NCBI GenBank assembly: GCA_016711045.1
Contig: JADJTT010000004.1
Location: 1-18,712 of the forward strand
Length of the DNA stretch: 18,712 nucleotides
From: Saprospirales bacterium
Lineage (GTDB): Bacteria > Bacteroidota > Bacteroidia > Chitinophagales > Saprospiraceae
Reading direction: 5' to 3'
Positions 1 through 8,904 of this stretch are shown in pieces. Within the stretch, counting starts at the first letter, position 1, and each line of letters opens with the position of its first letter. A program made the position numbers and the translations under genes. The notes below the pieces were generated by a model. It saw nothing but the letters and a program-made list of their open reading frames with translations. It ran no database searches and was not told the origin of the DNA.

Positions 1-1976
1 CTGGTGTTGTTGACAAAAGTACCCGTGAAGGTACGGCAACTGTATTGTGCGCCGCGCCTAAAGCAGCCGGATCAAATTGGGTTTCCGGGTTAGCATCAAC
101 GGTAAAGGCGCTGGTTCCCGGCAAAACTATTGGCTTCCGAAAAGCCCAGCGTAATAGGTGTGGCCAGTTCGCAAATCGAAGCTGGCAGGCTGGGATCAAA
201 AGCTACCACGGGATACTGGCAATATTGGGGCATTCAGCGTGACGTTGCCCATGCTGCCAACCGGATTTGGGCCTTCTACCGAAATAGAGTAACCCGCATC
301 GTCGTAGTGTTGGAACGTGATTTCGTGATGGTTAGCATTGAAGCTCAATGGTCATTTCCGCGATACCAGAGGGAAGAATGGCCCGCCGGTCAGGCTGTTG
401 ACGGCCGTTACGGTCCAGGTCATGCCCACAGTAGGTCGGACTTCTGCCACTGTTTCATTGAACGAACGTCCTGTGCGCCGTTGGCCGATTGGTCATTGTT
501 GCAGGAGCAGGGGTCGGTGATATCGAACACCAGGGCCGGCGAAGCGCAATCAACCACGGTGATTGTCTTTTGCGCCGAGGCCGAGCAGGTGTTGTTATCG
601 GTGACCGTATACGTTAGGGTGCGGATCCGGCTGTACTGCCGGTGATAGGAAGCCGTACCATCGTTGTTATTGGTTATGCTGACGCTGCCCGCACCCGATT
701 GCGAAAAAAAGCATGCGCGTATGGCATTGCACCGCCGGCAGGGGTGCCTGTCAGCGGATGGCCGTCCCGATGCAGTCGAAGTCGACGCTGGTGAGTGGCG
801 CAGCCGTGGGGTTGGCGTTGGCCATGCCCTGAATATCGAAATTGTAGGATTTTCATCGCTGTCGTTATTCGCGATGTTGACAGGTGGCGCTGCGAAGCCC
901 CTGATACGCTGGGGTCGAAGGTGACGACAAAGCTCGTGGAGCTGCTGGCGGCAATGGTGGCAGGCAGCGTGATACCGCTCAGTGCGAAATCGCTTGCGTG
1001 CGCGCCCGTGATGGTGATGCCTGTGGCCCAGCGTCAAGTTTGCCGTGCCGGTGTTTTCGATAGTGAAGGTGCGTACCACCGTGCCACCGTTCGCAGGCAT
1101 TGCCGAAGTCGGTATGATCCAACAAAGAAGGTGTTATGTCGCCGTCGGAAATGGACAACCCGTTACCTGTTACGTTTATTTCTGGTGCTGTTGGGGGGGA
1201 AAGGGTACACGGCGCTGTCACCCAATTAGAAGTTGACCCTGTTAAACTGAAACCATTTAAGGTTCCATCGTTCCCGCCCGTCTCGTCAATTGCAGTGGTC
1301 ACGCCCGCATTATTGCCGCCTGGCGTACCGGAATTGAATTTCCAATAACCGAGGAGGTTGGGTTCCGAGCCAGAAAGCGCCGTGGTAGCATTCTGGGCTA
1401 TTTCTGCCGGCGTCAATGCTCTTTGGAAAAGGATACCTCGTCCATAGTACCCAAATAATAAAAGGAGTCCCACCCGTCCTCTCCCTGCCGAGATAGGCCG
1501 GATTGCTGTTTGTGACATTCCAGCTATATTGAACATTGGTACTACTCGCTTGTTGAACGCCGTCAACATACAACCGCGCTCTACTTGGGCCACTACGGGA
1601 CACTACCAATGCCACATGATGACACACATTATCGTTAACGTTTATGCTTGTAGCAAGATTTCCGTTTGTGCCATTATTTAATCTCCACTCCAATAAAAGT
1701 TTCCCCCAGATACCCAAAGTTGGTATCCGGTTATCGGAGTAGTACTCATTTTTGAAAACAGGCAACCATCTACATCGGTTGTTTTTATGACAGCCTGATG
1801 GTAAAGTCTGTTGATGACCCCACATTAAATTGGCTGGCATTAGCCAGAGAAACATAGTCTGCAGATAAAAATGCAGGGCATTATTCGGTGGGCTAAAACT
1901 TTAGGGCCTGAAAGGCTTATCAGTAATCCTGCCAGAACAAGAATTGAAAATTGAGAGTGCCTTAATTCGCGTTCAT
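1..1976 (-). CDS. Large secreted surface protein with LamG and choice-of-anchor D modules; 3' end outside window, many frameshifts
   Basis: I do not recognise a specific gene. The reading frame must be pieced together from fragments. ATG at 1976 is followed, after an early frameshift, by a hydrophobic signal-peptide-like stretch (SILVLAGLLISLSG). A LamG/concanavalin-like domain follows at about 1300-1870 (SLANASQFNVGSSTDFTI; HHVALVVSRSG; LYVDGVQQ; RALTPAEIAQN). Next is a choice-of-anchor D domain at about 840-1230 (EINVTGNGLSISDGD; TFTIENTGTANLTLG), then a beta-sandwich region (TYTVTDNNTCSASAQ), and a DPCSCNND module at about 490-540 that also occurs near the C-terminus of the 2745-8507 protein. 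The frame continues past base 1, so the C-terminus and any T9SS sorting domain are unseen. I infer at least eight indels. LamG and anchor-D modules usually bind ligands or support extracellular display, so an adhesin or surface role is likely; the ligand is unknown. A TAnnTTTG box upstream supports the start. Confidence 0.7.
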
Positions 1977-2018
1977 TACTTTTTGAAAGCGGCAACCTTC
2001 GGAAGGTTCGCGGATTGG

Positions 2019-2026
2019 CAAAAATA
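2019..2026 (-). promoter_or_regulatory. Bacteroidota-type -7 promoter box TATTTTTG
   Basis: The minus strand reads TATTTTTG, an exact match to the TAnnTTTG consensus of Bacteroidota sigma factors. It lies 42 bases upstream of the ATG at 1976. No good TTTG -33 box is visible; the nearest candidate is TTTA with a 21-base spacer. The leader between box and ATG contains a small inverted repeat at 1994-2008 (AACCTT / AAGGTT). Confidence 0.5.
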
Positions 2027-2111
2027 GGATTGCAGGCAGCGTAAAGATAAATTCATAATCAACCGTTTTTTTGGCTATGGATGATGAAGCGGTTATGCAA
2101 AATGAAATACA

Positions 2112-2144
2112 CCGGAGTGGCGCCAACTTGGCGCGCCATTCCGG
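2112..2144. repeat. GC-rich imperfect palindrome (hairpin)
   Basis: CCGGAGTGGCG-CCAA pairs with TTGG-CGCGCCATTCCGG, giving about 15 base pairs with one G-U wobble, a two-base bulge and a two-base apex. It lies between two minus-strand genes, 86 bases upstream of the 2019-2026 promoter box. It may be a terminator stem without a clear U-tract, or a mobile or repetitive palindrome. Only one copy is visible here. Confidence 0.5.
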
Positions 2145-2700
2145 CTAAAAAGAAATTGCCCTCTCCGCTGGTACAGCAGAAAGTGCTCGTATTTTTTTCA
2201 AGAAAAGTATTGGAATTCGAAATTGTAGTCCCCAAAACATTCGAAAAACAAATCACCAAAAGGAAGCGAAGCATTGTACAGCTTGTTTCATAACCAAAAA
2301 TTTTGAAAATGTGGGGAGCATTGCTGCCGAATATTTTCAGCAGGAAGGAGAGATAAACCCGGCTTTTTACGTAGAATAAGGGTAACGTGTTTTCATATCA
2401 TCTACAACTTTAGTCAAAAAAGCCGGACAAGTCGTAGCACCCATTCCCCTACTACCTGAAGAAAGCTTCAGCACCTCCACACTCAATGATAATGGAGGTT
2501 TCTGAACTGGAGTTGGAATCTCCAAAGCGACTTTGGAGAAGGAGGAGTTTCATGTGAATTACAACTTGTATAGCGCCTTGCAAAGGTACTTTTAAATTCG
2601 GTAATTTAACTTATATTCAGGATGATAGACCAGGTTTTATTATCGGTTTCTCGTTATTCATAACTGATAATAATTACATTGGAATGAGGTTGTTGCAGGG

Positions 2701-2740
2701 GATTGAAAGGGATTATTCAATTGATTAATCCTTTCCAATC
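2701..2740 (-). terminator. Terminator-like stem-loop after the giant surface gene
   Basis: GATTGAAAGGGATTA pairs with TAATCCTTTCCAATC as a 15-bp stem with one wobble and one mismatch, around a 10-base loop. It begins four bases past the TAA stop at 2745-2747. No long U-tract follows on the minus strand, so it could be a 3'-stabilising hairpin rather than a strict intrinsic terminator. Confidence 0.5.
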
Positions 2741-2744
2741 TTAT

Positions 2745-5700
2745 TTAATTGCCATCCCACGGGAAGGTCCCGCATCCCACTTTCCGCACGTCAAATTCTG
2801 CTTCGATCGGCTGTACACAGCCCGGAATGCCAGCTGCATCGAAGGTCGCACGCAACGTGTAATGGCCTTGTGCGAGCGCAGCCGGATTGAAGTTGAAGGT
2901 ATTCGCTATTCCCGACTGCGTCGCCACCGGTGTATTGTTGCCCGCCAGGAATAGCTCAAAGAGAATATTCTCCACCGTCGCCGGGCCGCTGCCATCGCCT
3001 AACTGGGCCGTCACCATGGCCACTTGTGGGACACTTTGACTGCAATAGGTATCATCCAGCCCGCTGAAGCTTGGATTGGGGTAATAGCAGGTATTGGACG
3101 TACTGAGGGTTATCGAGCCATTGGTCACCGAGATGGCGTAGCCCAGGGCATCGACGTGTTTGCCTGTCAGGAGATATATGCCAGATACGCCGGGCACCGT
3201 TTCCACTAGCGGCGTTCCAGTAGCGACCGGAAGCGGTGCTGCCGGAGGCGCCGGGCTACCTGTTTGATAGAGGCCAGGGGCCACTACTACCGTCCAGTTT
3301 TCGCCCGGAGGGCCGGCCACCTGGATCGTTTCGCTGAACTGACCGTTGGTAAGCGTAGTGGCATTGTCGAGGCAGGTGCATGGATCGTTAATGGTGATAT
3401 TGCAGGGCTCCACCACCACCGTGATGGTAAAGTCGTCGCCCGGACAGCCATTCAGGCCGGTGGGAGTCACGGTGTAGGTCACTGTTTTTGCGCCGTTGGC
3501 CGGCACCACCAGGTCGAGCTGGTTGTTGATCACGCTACTCGCGGTGGGCAGGCTGTTTTCGCCGTTCACATCCGGGTTGTTGGCAGCTACCCAGCTGAAG
3601 CTGCTCGGTACGCCGTTGCCGTCTGTGTCAACGAGACCCTGTAGATCAATATTGAGGGTCGTGCCGGAGCAGACCTCGTAGGTCTGGTTGGGGGCGTAGG
3701 GCTCGGGTTTGACGGTGACTTGCACTTCTACGGGGGTACCCAGACAGTCGTCGGGGATCGTTCCCCCGTCATCGCCCTGATTAGGTCCGTAGGTATAGGG
3801 GGTAATGGTGTAGGTCACGACGATATCTGCGCCCGTCACATTGGATAGCGGGCCGTCGTTGATGGCGCCCGTGCCAAAGGACACGGAACCGTTTTCGGGG
3901 TTGGGCGTACCTCCCGTCACATCGCCGTATGCAGCGCTCCATTTGAATTTCGTTGCCGTGCCCACCACCGAAGTCGACACGTCGATCACTGCATTGTTGC
4001 CGCTGCAGATCATGGCTTGTTGGGGGGTGGCGGTGGCCTGGGGTTCGGGTTCTATAGTCACCTCCCTGGTCACCTGAGTGGCGGGGTTGCTGCAGGCGTC
4101 GGAGACGTTGTAGGTCACGGTGTAGGTGCCTGGTACTCCGGTTGTTAAGTCGGTGGGAATACCGGTGAGGATATTTGCCGAAATGTCACCTTGACAATTG
4201 TCAGAGGCGGTGGCGCCGAAGTTGTCGGTATAAGAAGTATTGTAACAGATAAATAGCGTGGCGGGGCCGGTGAGTAAGATGGCTGGGGGCGTATTGTCCT
4301 GTACCGTGATCGTTTGATGCACATCGGTATGATTACTACACCCATCCGTAACCCTGTATGTCCTGGTTAATATATACGGATCTCCGGAGCATCCACCTCC
4401 CCCATTATCAGTGGACCCGAAGTATGCCACTGACGGTGCACCCAAAGCCAGGTCACTGACCTCAGCCGGGCTCAAGGGCCGATCATACCATTTAATCTCA
4501 TCAATAACACCATCAAACCATTCGGAAAATGGAGGTCCCCCCACATGGGTTATTTCATTTGCCGCTGCAGCCATTGGTGTGCCAATATTTACGAATGTAC
4601 CATCCAGATAAAACCCATTAAGGCCATGAACGATCGCTACGTGATGCCAGGCATTGATGACAACCCCCATATTCTGGGGACCACACCCTCCCCACTGATT
4701 TTGGTATTGACCAAAACAAATCAGGCTACTTGGACCTCTGAAAATCTTCTGTGTCCCAAGCGAACGAACATACACCCATGCAGAAATCGTACCTGTAGGT
4801 AAATTAAAATTGGGAAGGTCAAAATAGTTGCCTGAGGAAAAGCTGACACCATTCCCATCAACCCCGGGAACAAAGGTCAATGTGCCCTGCAAGGTGGCAT
4901 GGTATCCATTGCCACTTACATCGTCAAAATCAGCATCCAAAGGCCAATAGGCAATAAAATCCTGGGGGCCGCCACCTGAAACAGTGCAGTTATCCGCTTC
5001 ATCCGTGACCACATTGACATCCGGAGCAGGTATATCAGCTATACATTGAAATGCCAAGGGCGCCGGATCGCTGGCCGTCGGTGCTTCGGTATCTCCACCT
5101 GTATATTCCACCACTGCATTGGCAGCAAAATTGTCGCATCCATCTTTCACGGTGTAGGCGTAGGTAGCGATCCAGCTACAATTGTCCCCCGTTATCGAAG
5201 AAGTGATCAGCGTCGCTGTCACCACTCCACAATTATCTGAATACTGGCTGGCTATCGCGGCTTCATCGGGCGCTGCCGGTGCATCGACTTTACAAACATT
5301 GCCCACTGCTCCTCCTGGAATAGTGCCCACCAACACAGGTGCCGTATTGTCCACTATAGAAATGGTCTGCACACAGCTTGTATTGTTGCTCGAGTTGTCC
5401 GTGGCGGTCCAGGTTCGGGTGATCGTATAGCTATAATCGGTGCACGTTCCATTATTCGTCTGTGTGCTTACATCCGTATGGCCGATAACAGGTGTATCAC
5501 AATTATCCGTCGCAGTCGCACTGCCTGTGTTGGCCGGCAGGGATGAATCCTCGCAATTGATCGTAATAGCTCCCGGACAGTTAAGGGTGGGCGGGATCGT
5601 TTCAACTGCCGACGCATTTATGGTATTGGAAACCAAACTGCAAGCAGTGGTCACCACGACACCTGCCGAACAAGCGTCGTTTAAATTCGGCACCGTAGCC

Positions 5701-8507
5701 TGAATCTCCGTGATGCTTTCCGAAGTAATGGCCGCTGAAAACCCCCCGATCGTCACGCTATTGCCCGTGCTGGTGAAGTTTGTGCCGAATATCGTGACCG
5801 TTCCTCCTACTGTCAGGGGATCTGGACTGATCGAAACGATGCTGGGTGCAGTAACCCCATAGGGGAATGCATTGGACGTTTGCGAACAAGCCGTCGTCAC
5901 CACGATAGCCCCAGGGCACACATCTGCCGGTACCGTAGCCACGATCTGCGTAGGCGTTTCCGAAAGAATAGAAGCTGGTACGCCCCCGATCGTCACACTA
6001 TTGCCCGTGCTGGTGAAGTTCGTGCCGAATATCGTGACCGTTCCCCCTGCTGTCAGGGGATCTGGACTGATCGAAACGATATTAGGTGCAGTAACCCCAT
6101 AGGGAAAGGCATTGGACGTTTGTCCACAGCTCGTCACCACGATAGCTCCAGGGCACACATCTGCCGGCACTGTAGCCACGATCTGCGTAGGCGTTTCCGA
6201 AATAATAGAAGCTGGTACGCCCCCGATCGTCACGCTATTGCCCGTGCTGGTGAAGTTTGTGCCGAATATCGTGACCGTCCCCCCTGCTGTCAGGGGATCT
6301 GGATTGATCGAAACGATATTAGGTGCAGTAACCCCATAGGGAAATGCATTGGACGTTTGTCCACAGGTCGTCACCACGATAGCTCCAGGGCACACATCTG
6401 CCGGTACCGTAACCACGATCTGCGTAGGCGTTTCCGAAATAATAGAAGCTGGTACGCCCCCGATCGTCACGCTATTGCCCGTGCTGGTGAAGTTCGTGCC
6501 GATTATCGTGACCGTTCCCCCAACTGTCAGGGGATTTGGACTGATCGAAACGATGCTGGGTGCAGTGACCCCATAGGAAAATGCATTGGACGTTTGTCCA
6601 CAGGTCGTCACCACGATAACTCCAGGGCACACATCTGCCGGTACCGTAGCTACGATCTGCGTAGGCGTTTCCGAAAGAATAGAAGCTGGTACGCCCCCGA
6701 TCGTCACGCTATTGCCCGTGCTGGTGAAGTTTGTACCGTTTATCGTGACCGTTCCCCCTGCTGTCAGGGGATCTGGATTGATCGAGGTAATAATCGGTGT
6801 GAGTGGGGTCACCGTCACCGTGAAAGAACAAGTAATCGCCGTATGGTTAGACGCATCGGTCGCACTGAGCGTCACGGTCGTCACTCCACTATAGAAGTCG
6901 ACCACGCCGCTACTGCTTCCATCTAAGAGGCCTGTCAAATCGGTTGGAAGACCATTGGAGTTCCCGCTAAAAGCGGCGCCCCAGGTAGCCCCTGCGCAGT
7001 TGTCGCTCACTGGATCGGCAATGGTGTAGCCGCCCGTGCAGTCGCCATCACCGTTTGAGCTGGTGGTCACCACTTGATCGCCAGGGCACGTCACGATTGG
7101 ATCAATAGCATCCTCCACCGTTACCGTCACCACATTCGAAATAGCTTCACATACGACCCCATTCAGCGTGCTGATGGCTTTTCGCTGGAAGTAGGTGGTC
7201 GAAGACAGAATGCCCGGGTCGTAGGTGGGGCCCACAGCCAGGTTAATATCCGTAAACGTACTATTGTCGGGGCTGTCCTGCCATTGGTAGGTTAAGCCGG
7301 TTCCGGCCGCAGGGGTAAGCTCCGACAAGGGGGCTGGGGCCGTATTGGGGCAAATGGATTGGTTGGTCCCAACCGTGCCGGCCGTGACATTATTTCCCGT
7401 TCCCTGGATATTGAAATTGTAGGGATTTTCATCACAATCGTTCGAGGCGATGTTGACGGAAGCGGTGCGGAGGCCTCCGGCACTTGGGTCAAACGTCACC
7501 GTAAAATTCAATGAACCATTTGGCGGTATAGAAGCGGGCAAGGATATGCCACTAAGGGAAAAATCGGAAGAATTGGCGCCTGAAAGGGTGATGCTACCGG
7601 ATGGTAAAATCAGGTTAGCTGCACCCAAATTTTGGATATTAAATATATTGGGGTTGGTGCCGCCATCTACACAAAGTGTTCCAAAATCAGTGCCGTCTGA
7701 TGTGTTGGGGGAAGTATCCCCATCGCTAATATCAATCCCATTCCCGCGCACATTGATTTCCGTTAGTGTAGAATAGCGGGCGGCTGCAAAAACGTATAGC
7801 CTGGGGTTAGTAGGAGAACTTACATTTTGCACATCTATTCGCGTAATCAATTTACATTGATTGGCCACAGAAATATTGCCCTGGAACTGAAATAGCTTTG
7901 GATTTGTGGGTAGTCCATCAAAGGACCAGGAGGAAGAAATTCTGTTAACCCTGCCTAGCCCCTGAATAACACCACCACCAGAAAACCAGTCTGAGACTGC
8001 CGCGCCGGTAGCAAGTACCTGGGAGGAACCGTCAGAAAAAAATACAGTAACCCTGGCGCTTCCATTCCCCTCCGTGCTCATCCACAGAAGGTAGATGTTA
8101 TTTGCAATCGCGGGCGTTTGAAACGTTAAGCTAGCCGTTTGGTTATATAGGATTTTCGCCGCATTGGTGGTATTATAGGGCCGGAGGTTATAGGTTACCG
8201 GCCCGCTTGGAACAACCAGTGAATTGGGCATACCGTCTGTAGTAGAGGGAGAGCCGGGAAAGGATTGGGAGTAAAGAACCCAGTTGGAAGCGTCCAAAGC
8301 CTCCGTGGTAGTACTTGTCGGAGGCGTAGTTTCCGCCACTGCATCCCGATTGAACGACCCAGCAGTAAGCGGCACCGGATAATAAGGTTGGCTCTTTACC
8401 AGGGCCGGCAAACTTTGCAAGGCAATGATAAGGATCAACACCAACCAGCCGGAAAGCGGCCTTACCCGGCCAATAGAACGACTCAAATGGGGACAGGGAG
8501 AATACAT
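2745..8507 (-). CDS. Giant secreted multidomain surface protein (choice-of-anchor D, HYR-like, 5x IPT/TIG, LamG)
   Basis: Intact frame of 1920 residues from the ATG at 8507. I prefer this start over ATG 8675 because the next 40 residues form a signal peptide (basic start, then GWLVLILIIALQSLPALV), whereas the upstream extension is not signal-like. Order of parts: an N-terminal beta-rich region to about residue 250; choice-of-anchor D about 251-372 (EINVRGNGIDISDGD; DFSLSGISLP); an Ig-like segment (YQWQDSPDNSTF); HYR-like (DPIVTCPGD); five IPT/TIG repeats about 570-960; more HYR-like domains; a LamG domain about 1182-1356 (YWPLDADFDDVSGNGYHA; WYDRPLSPAEVSDLAL) that sits inside an HYR-like unit; PKD/Ig-like segments; and a DPCTCLDN module from about 1702. 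It ends CGTFPWDGN with no visible T9SS sorting domain. Probably cell-surface or extracellular, with adhesion or polymer binding as the likely role; the ligand is unknown. Confidence 0.85.
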   Translation of the reverse strand: MYSPCPHLSRSIGRVRPLSGWLVLILIIALQSLPALVKSQPYYPVPLTAGSFNRDAVAETTPPTSTTTEALDASNWVLYSQSFPGSPSTTDGMPNSLVVPSGPVTYNLRPYNTTNAAKILYNQTASLTFQTPAIANNIYLLWMSTEGNGSARVTVFFSDGSSQVLATGAAVSDWFSGGGVIQGLGRVNRISSSWSFDGLPTNPKLFQFQGNISVANQCKLITRIDVQNVSSPTNPRLYVFAAARYSTLTEINVRGNGIDISDGDTSPNTSDGTDFGTLCVDGGTNPNIFNIQNLGAANLILPSGSITLSGANSSDFSLSGISLPASIPPNGSLNFTVTFDPSAGGLRTASVNIASNDCDENPYNFNIQGTGNNVTAGTVGTNQSICPNTAPAPLSELTPAAGTGLTYQWQDSPDNSTFTDINLAVGPTYDPGILSSTTYFQRKAISTLNGVVCEAISNVVTVTVEDAIDPIVTCPGDQVVTTSSNGDGDCTGGYTIADPVSDNCAGATWGAAFSGNSNGLPTDLTGLLDGSSSGVVDFYSGVTTVTLSATDASNHTAITCSFTVTVTPLTPIITSINPDPLTAGGTVTINGTNFTSTGNSVTIGGVPASILSETPTQIVATVPADVCPGVIVVTTCGQTSNAFSYGVTAPSIVSISPNPLTVGGTVTIIGTNFTSTGNSVTIGGVPASIISETPTQIVVTVPADVCPGAIVVTTCGQTSNAFPYGVTAPNIVSINPDPLTAGGTVTIFGTNFTSTGNSVTIGGVPASIISETPTQIVATVPADVCPGAIVVTSCGQTSNAFPYGVTAPNIVSISPDPLTAGGTVTIFGTNFTSTGNSVTIGGVPASILSETPTQIVATVPADVCPGAIVVTTACSQTSNAFPYGVTAPSIVSISPDPLTVGGTVTIFGTNFTSTGNSVTIGGFSAAITSESITEIQATVPNLNDACSAGVVVTTACSLVSNTINASAVETIPPTLNCPGAITINCEDSSLPANTGSATATDNCDTPVIGHTDVSTQTNNGTCTDYSYTITRTWTATDNSSNNTSCVQTISIVDNTAPVLVGTIPGGAVGNVCKVDAPAAPDEAAIASQYSDNCGVVTATLITSSITGDNCSWIATYAYTVKDGCDNFAANAVVEYTGGDTEAPTASDPAPLAFQCIADIPAPDVNVVTDEADNCTVSGGGPQDFIAYWPLDADFDDVSGNGYHATLQGTLTFVPGVDGNGVSFSSGNYFDLPNFNLPTGTISAWVYVRSLGTQKIFRGPSSLICFGQYQNQWGGCGPQNMGVVINAWHHVAIVHGLNGFYLDGTFVNIGTPMAAAANEITHVGGPPFSEWFDGVIDEIKWYDRPLSPAEVSDLALGAPSVAYFGSTDNGGGGCSGDPYILTRTYRVTDGCSNHTDVHQTITVQDNTPPAILLTGPATLFICYNTSYTDNFGATASDNCQGDISANILTGIPTDLTTGVPGTYTVTYNVSDACSNPATQVTREVTIEPEPQATATPQQAMICSGNNAVIDVSTSVVGTATKFKWSAAYGDVTGGTPNPENGSVSFGTGAINDGPLSNVTGADIVVTYTITPYTYGPNQGDDGGTIPDDCLGTPVEVQVTVKPEPYAPNQTYEVCSGTTLNIDLQGLVDTDGNGVPSSFSWVAANNPDVNGENSLPTASSVINNQLDLVVPANGAKTVTYTVTPTGLNGCPGDDFTITVVVEPCNITINDPCTCLDNATTLTNGQFSETIQVAGPPGENWTVVVAPGLYQTGSPAPPAAPLPVATGTPLVETVPGVSGIYLLTGKHVDALGYAISVTNGSITLSTSNTCYYPNPSFSGLDDTYCSQSVPQVAMVTAQLGDGSGPATVENILFELFLAGNNTPVATQSGIANTFNFNPAALAQGHYTLRATFDAAGIPGCVQPIEAEFDVRKVGCGTFPWDGN
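5620..6795 (-). repeat. Five tandem IPT/TIG-coding repeats, about 237 bp each
   Basis: Units begin at about 6795, 6558, 6321, 6084 and 5845 on the minus strand. Each encodes about 79 residues with the core PDPLTAGGTVTI, GTNFTSTGNSVTIGG and TPTQIVATVPADVCPG. The first four units are nearly identical at the DNA level. The fourth has one extra codon (TTACSQ instead of TTCGQ), so its period is 240 bp. The fifth has diverged strongly in its second half (GGFSAAITSESITEIQATVP), which suggests it is older and that the others spread by recent duplication or gene conversion. Confidence 0.9.
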
Positions 8508-8816
8508 GCTCGAAAATTTAGGGGAAATAAAAAGGAAAAGCCCATCACCCGGCACACGTACCGGAGACAGAAAATTGGAATAAACCCGCGATTGTTGAGT
8601 AGTACTAGTCGACTCATAGGCACAGGAATTGAAAAAATATGCTGTACCTCTAAGCCTAATGATCGAATTGATCAATGAAAGGAAAGTCGGGAAGGAGAAA
8701 GACTTTCCTCAATGGTTCATCAGAGTTATAAGATTCAACTTGTTATAATAGCGCAATTCAAAATTACTCTTTTATTATTTCTTATCCCGGATTTGGAGGT
8801 AATTATTTCCTTTTTT

Positions 8817-8863
8817 CGTGAGCGGTGAGCGGTGAACAGAATTTTATCCGTTCACCGCTCACG
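8817..8863. repeat. GTGAGCG heptamer inverted repeat upstream of the EAD-TPR gene
   Basis: The left arm carries two tandem GTGAGCG heptamers followed by GTGAAC. The right arm, after an AT-rich 12-base spacer, is GTTCACCGCTCACG, an exact reverse complement of one arm copy. The extra heptamer in the left arm indicates slippage. The element ends 9 bases before the putative -7 box at 8873, where it could act as an operator-like site or simply be a repeat insertion. Confidence 0.75.
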
Positions 8864-8872
8864 AATTTTCCC

Positions 8873-8880
8873 TACCTTTC
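8873..8880 (+). promoter_or_regulatory. Candidate -7 promoter box TACCTTTC
   Basis: TACCTTTC matches TAnnTTTG at all fixed positions except the final G and lies 24 bases upstream of the ATG at 8905. No clear TTTG -33 element is present; that position falls inside the GTGAGCG inverted repeat. Confidence 0.35.
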
Positions 8881-8904
8881 GATTCAATTTAAACCCCATA
8901 AATA

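Larger units (their letters stand above)
1977..2744. other. Gene-free intergenic stretch (768 bp)
   Basis: Both flanking genes are on the minus strand, so this is the 3' side of the giant gene and the 5' side of the partial surface gene. Short open frames on both strands at about 2059-2293 show no recognisable motif, have no promoter-like context, and overlap a strong hairpin; I do not call them. It holds the promoter at 2019-2026, a GC-rich hairpin at 2112-2144, a small inverted repeat at 2521-2537 (TCCAAAG / CTTTGGA), a looser one at 2474-2498 (CCTCCA / TGGAGG), and a terminator-like stem at 2701-2740. Nothing else is identifiable. Confidence 0.6.
8508..8904. other. Divergent intergenic region between giant surface gene and EAD-TPR gene
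   Basis: This 397-bp stretch separates two divergent genes. It contains an upstream in-frame extension of the giant gene (8508-8675) that I judge untranslated, an inverted repeat at 8681-8708 (GGAAAGTC / GACTTTCC, 12-base loop), an AT-rich core at about 8710-8815, a GTGAGCG inverted repeat at 8817-8863 and a TACCTTTC box at 8873-8880. I see no convincing TAnnTTTG box for the minus-strand gene; TAAATTTT ten bases before its ATG is too close to be useful. Confidence 0.5.

Noticed and set aside
2059..2293. Overlapping small open frames on both strands in the 1977-2744 intergenic stretch
   Set aside because: No motif, no promoter in a useful position, and the frames run through a strong hairpin at 2112-2144.
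5880..6926. Long plus-strand open frame (348 codons) with internal repeats rich in His/Arg
   Set aside because: It is the antisense shadow of the IPT repeat tract; its periodicity simply mirrors the 237-bp repeats and it has no family motif.
8508..8675. N-terminal extension of the giant protein from ATG 8675
   Set aside because: The signal peptide begins at the internal ATG 8507; the extension would bury it behind 56 non-signal residues.
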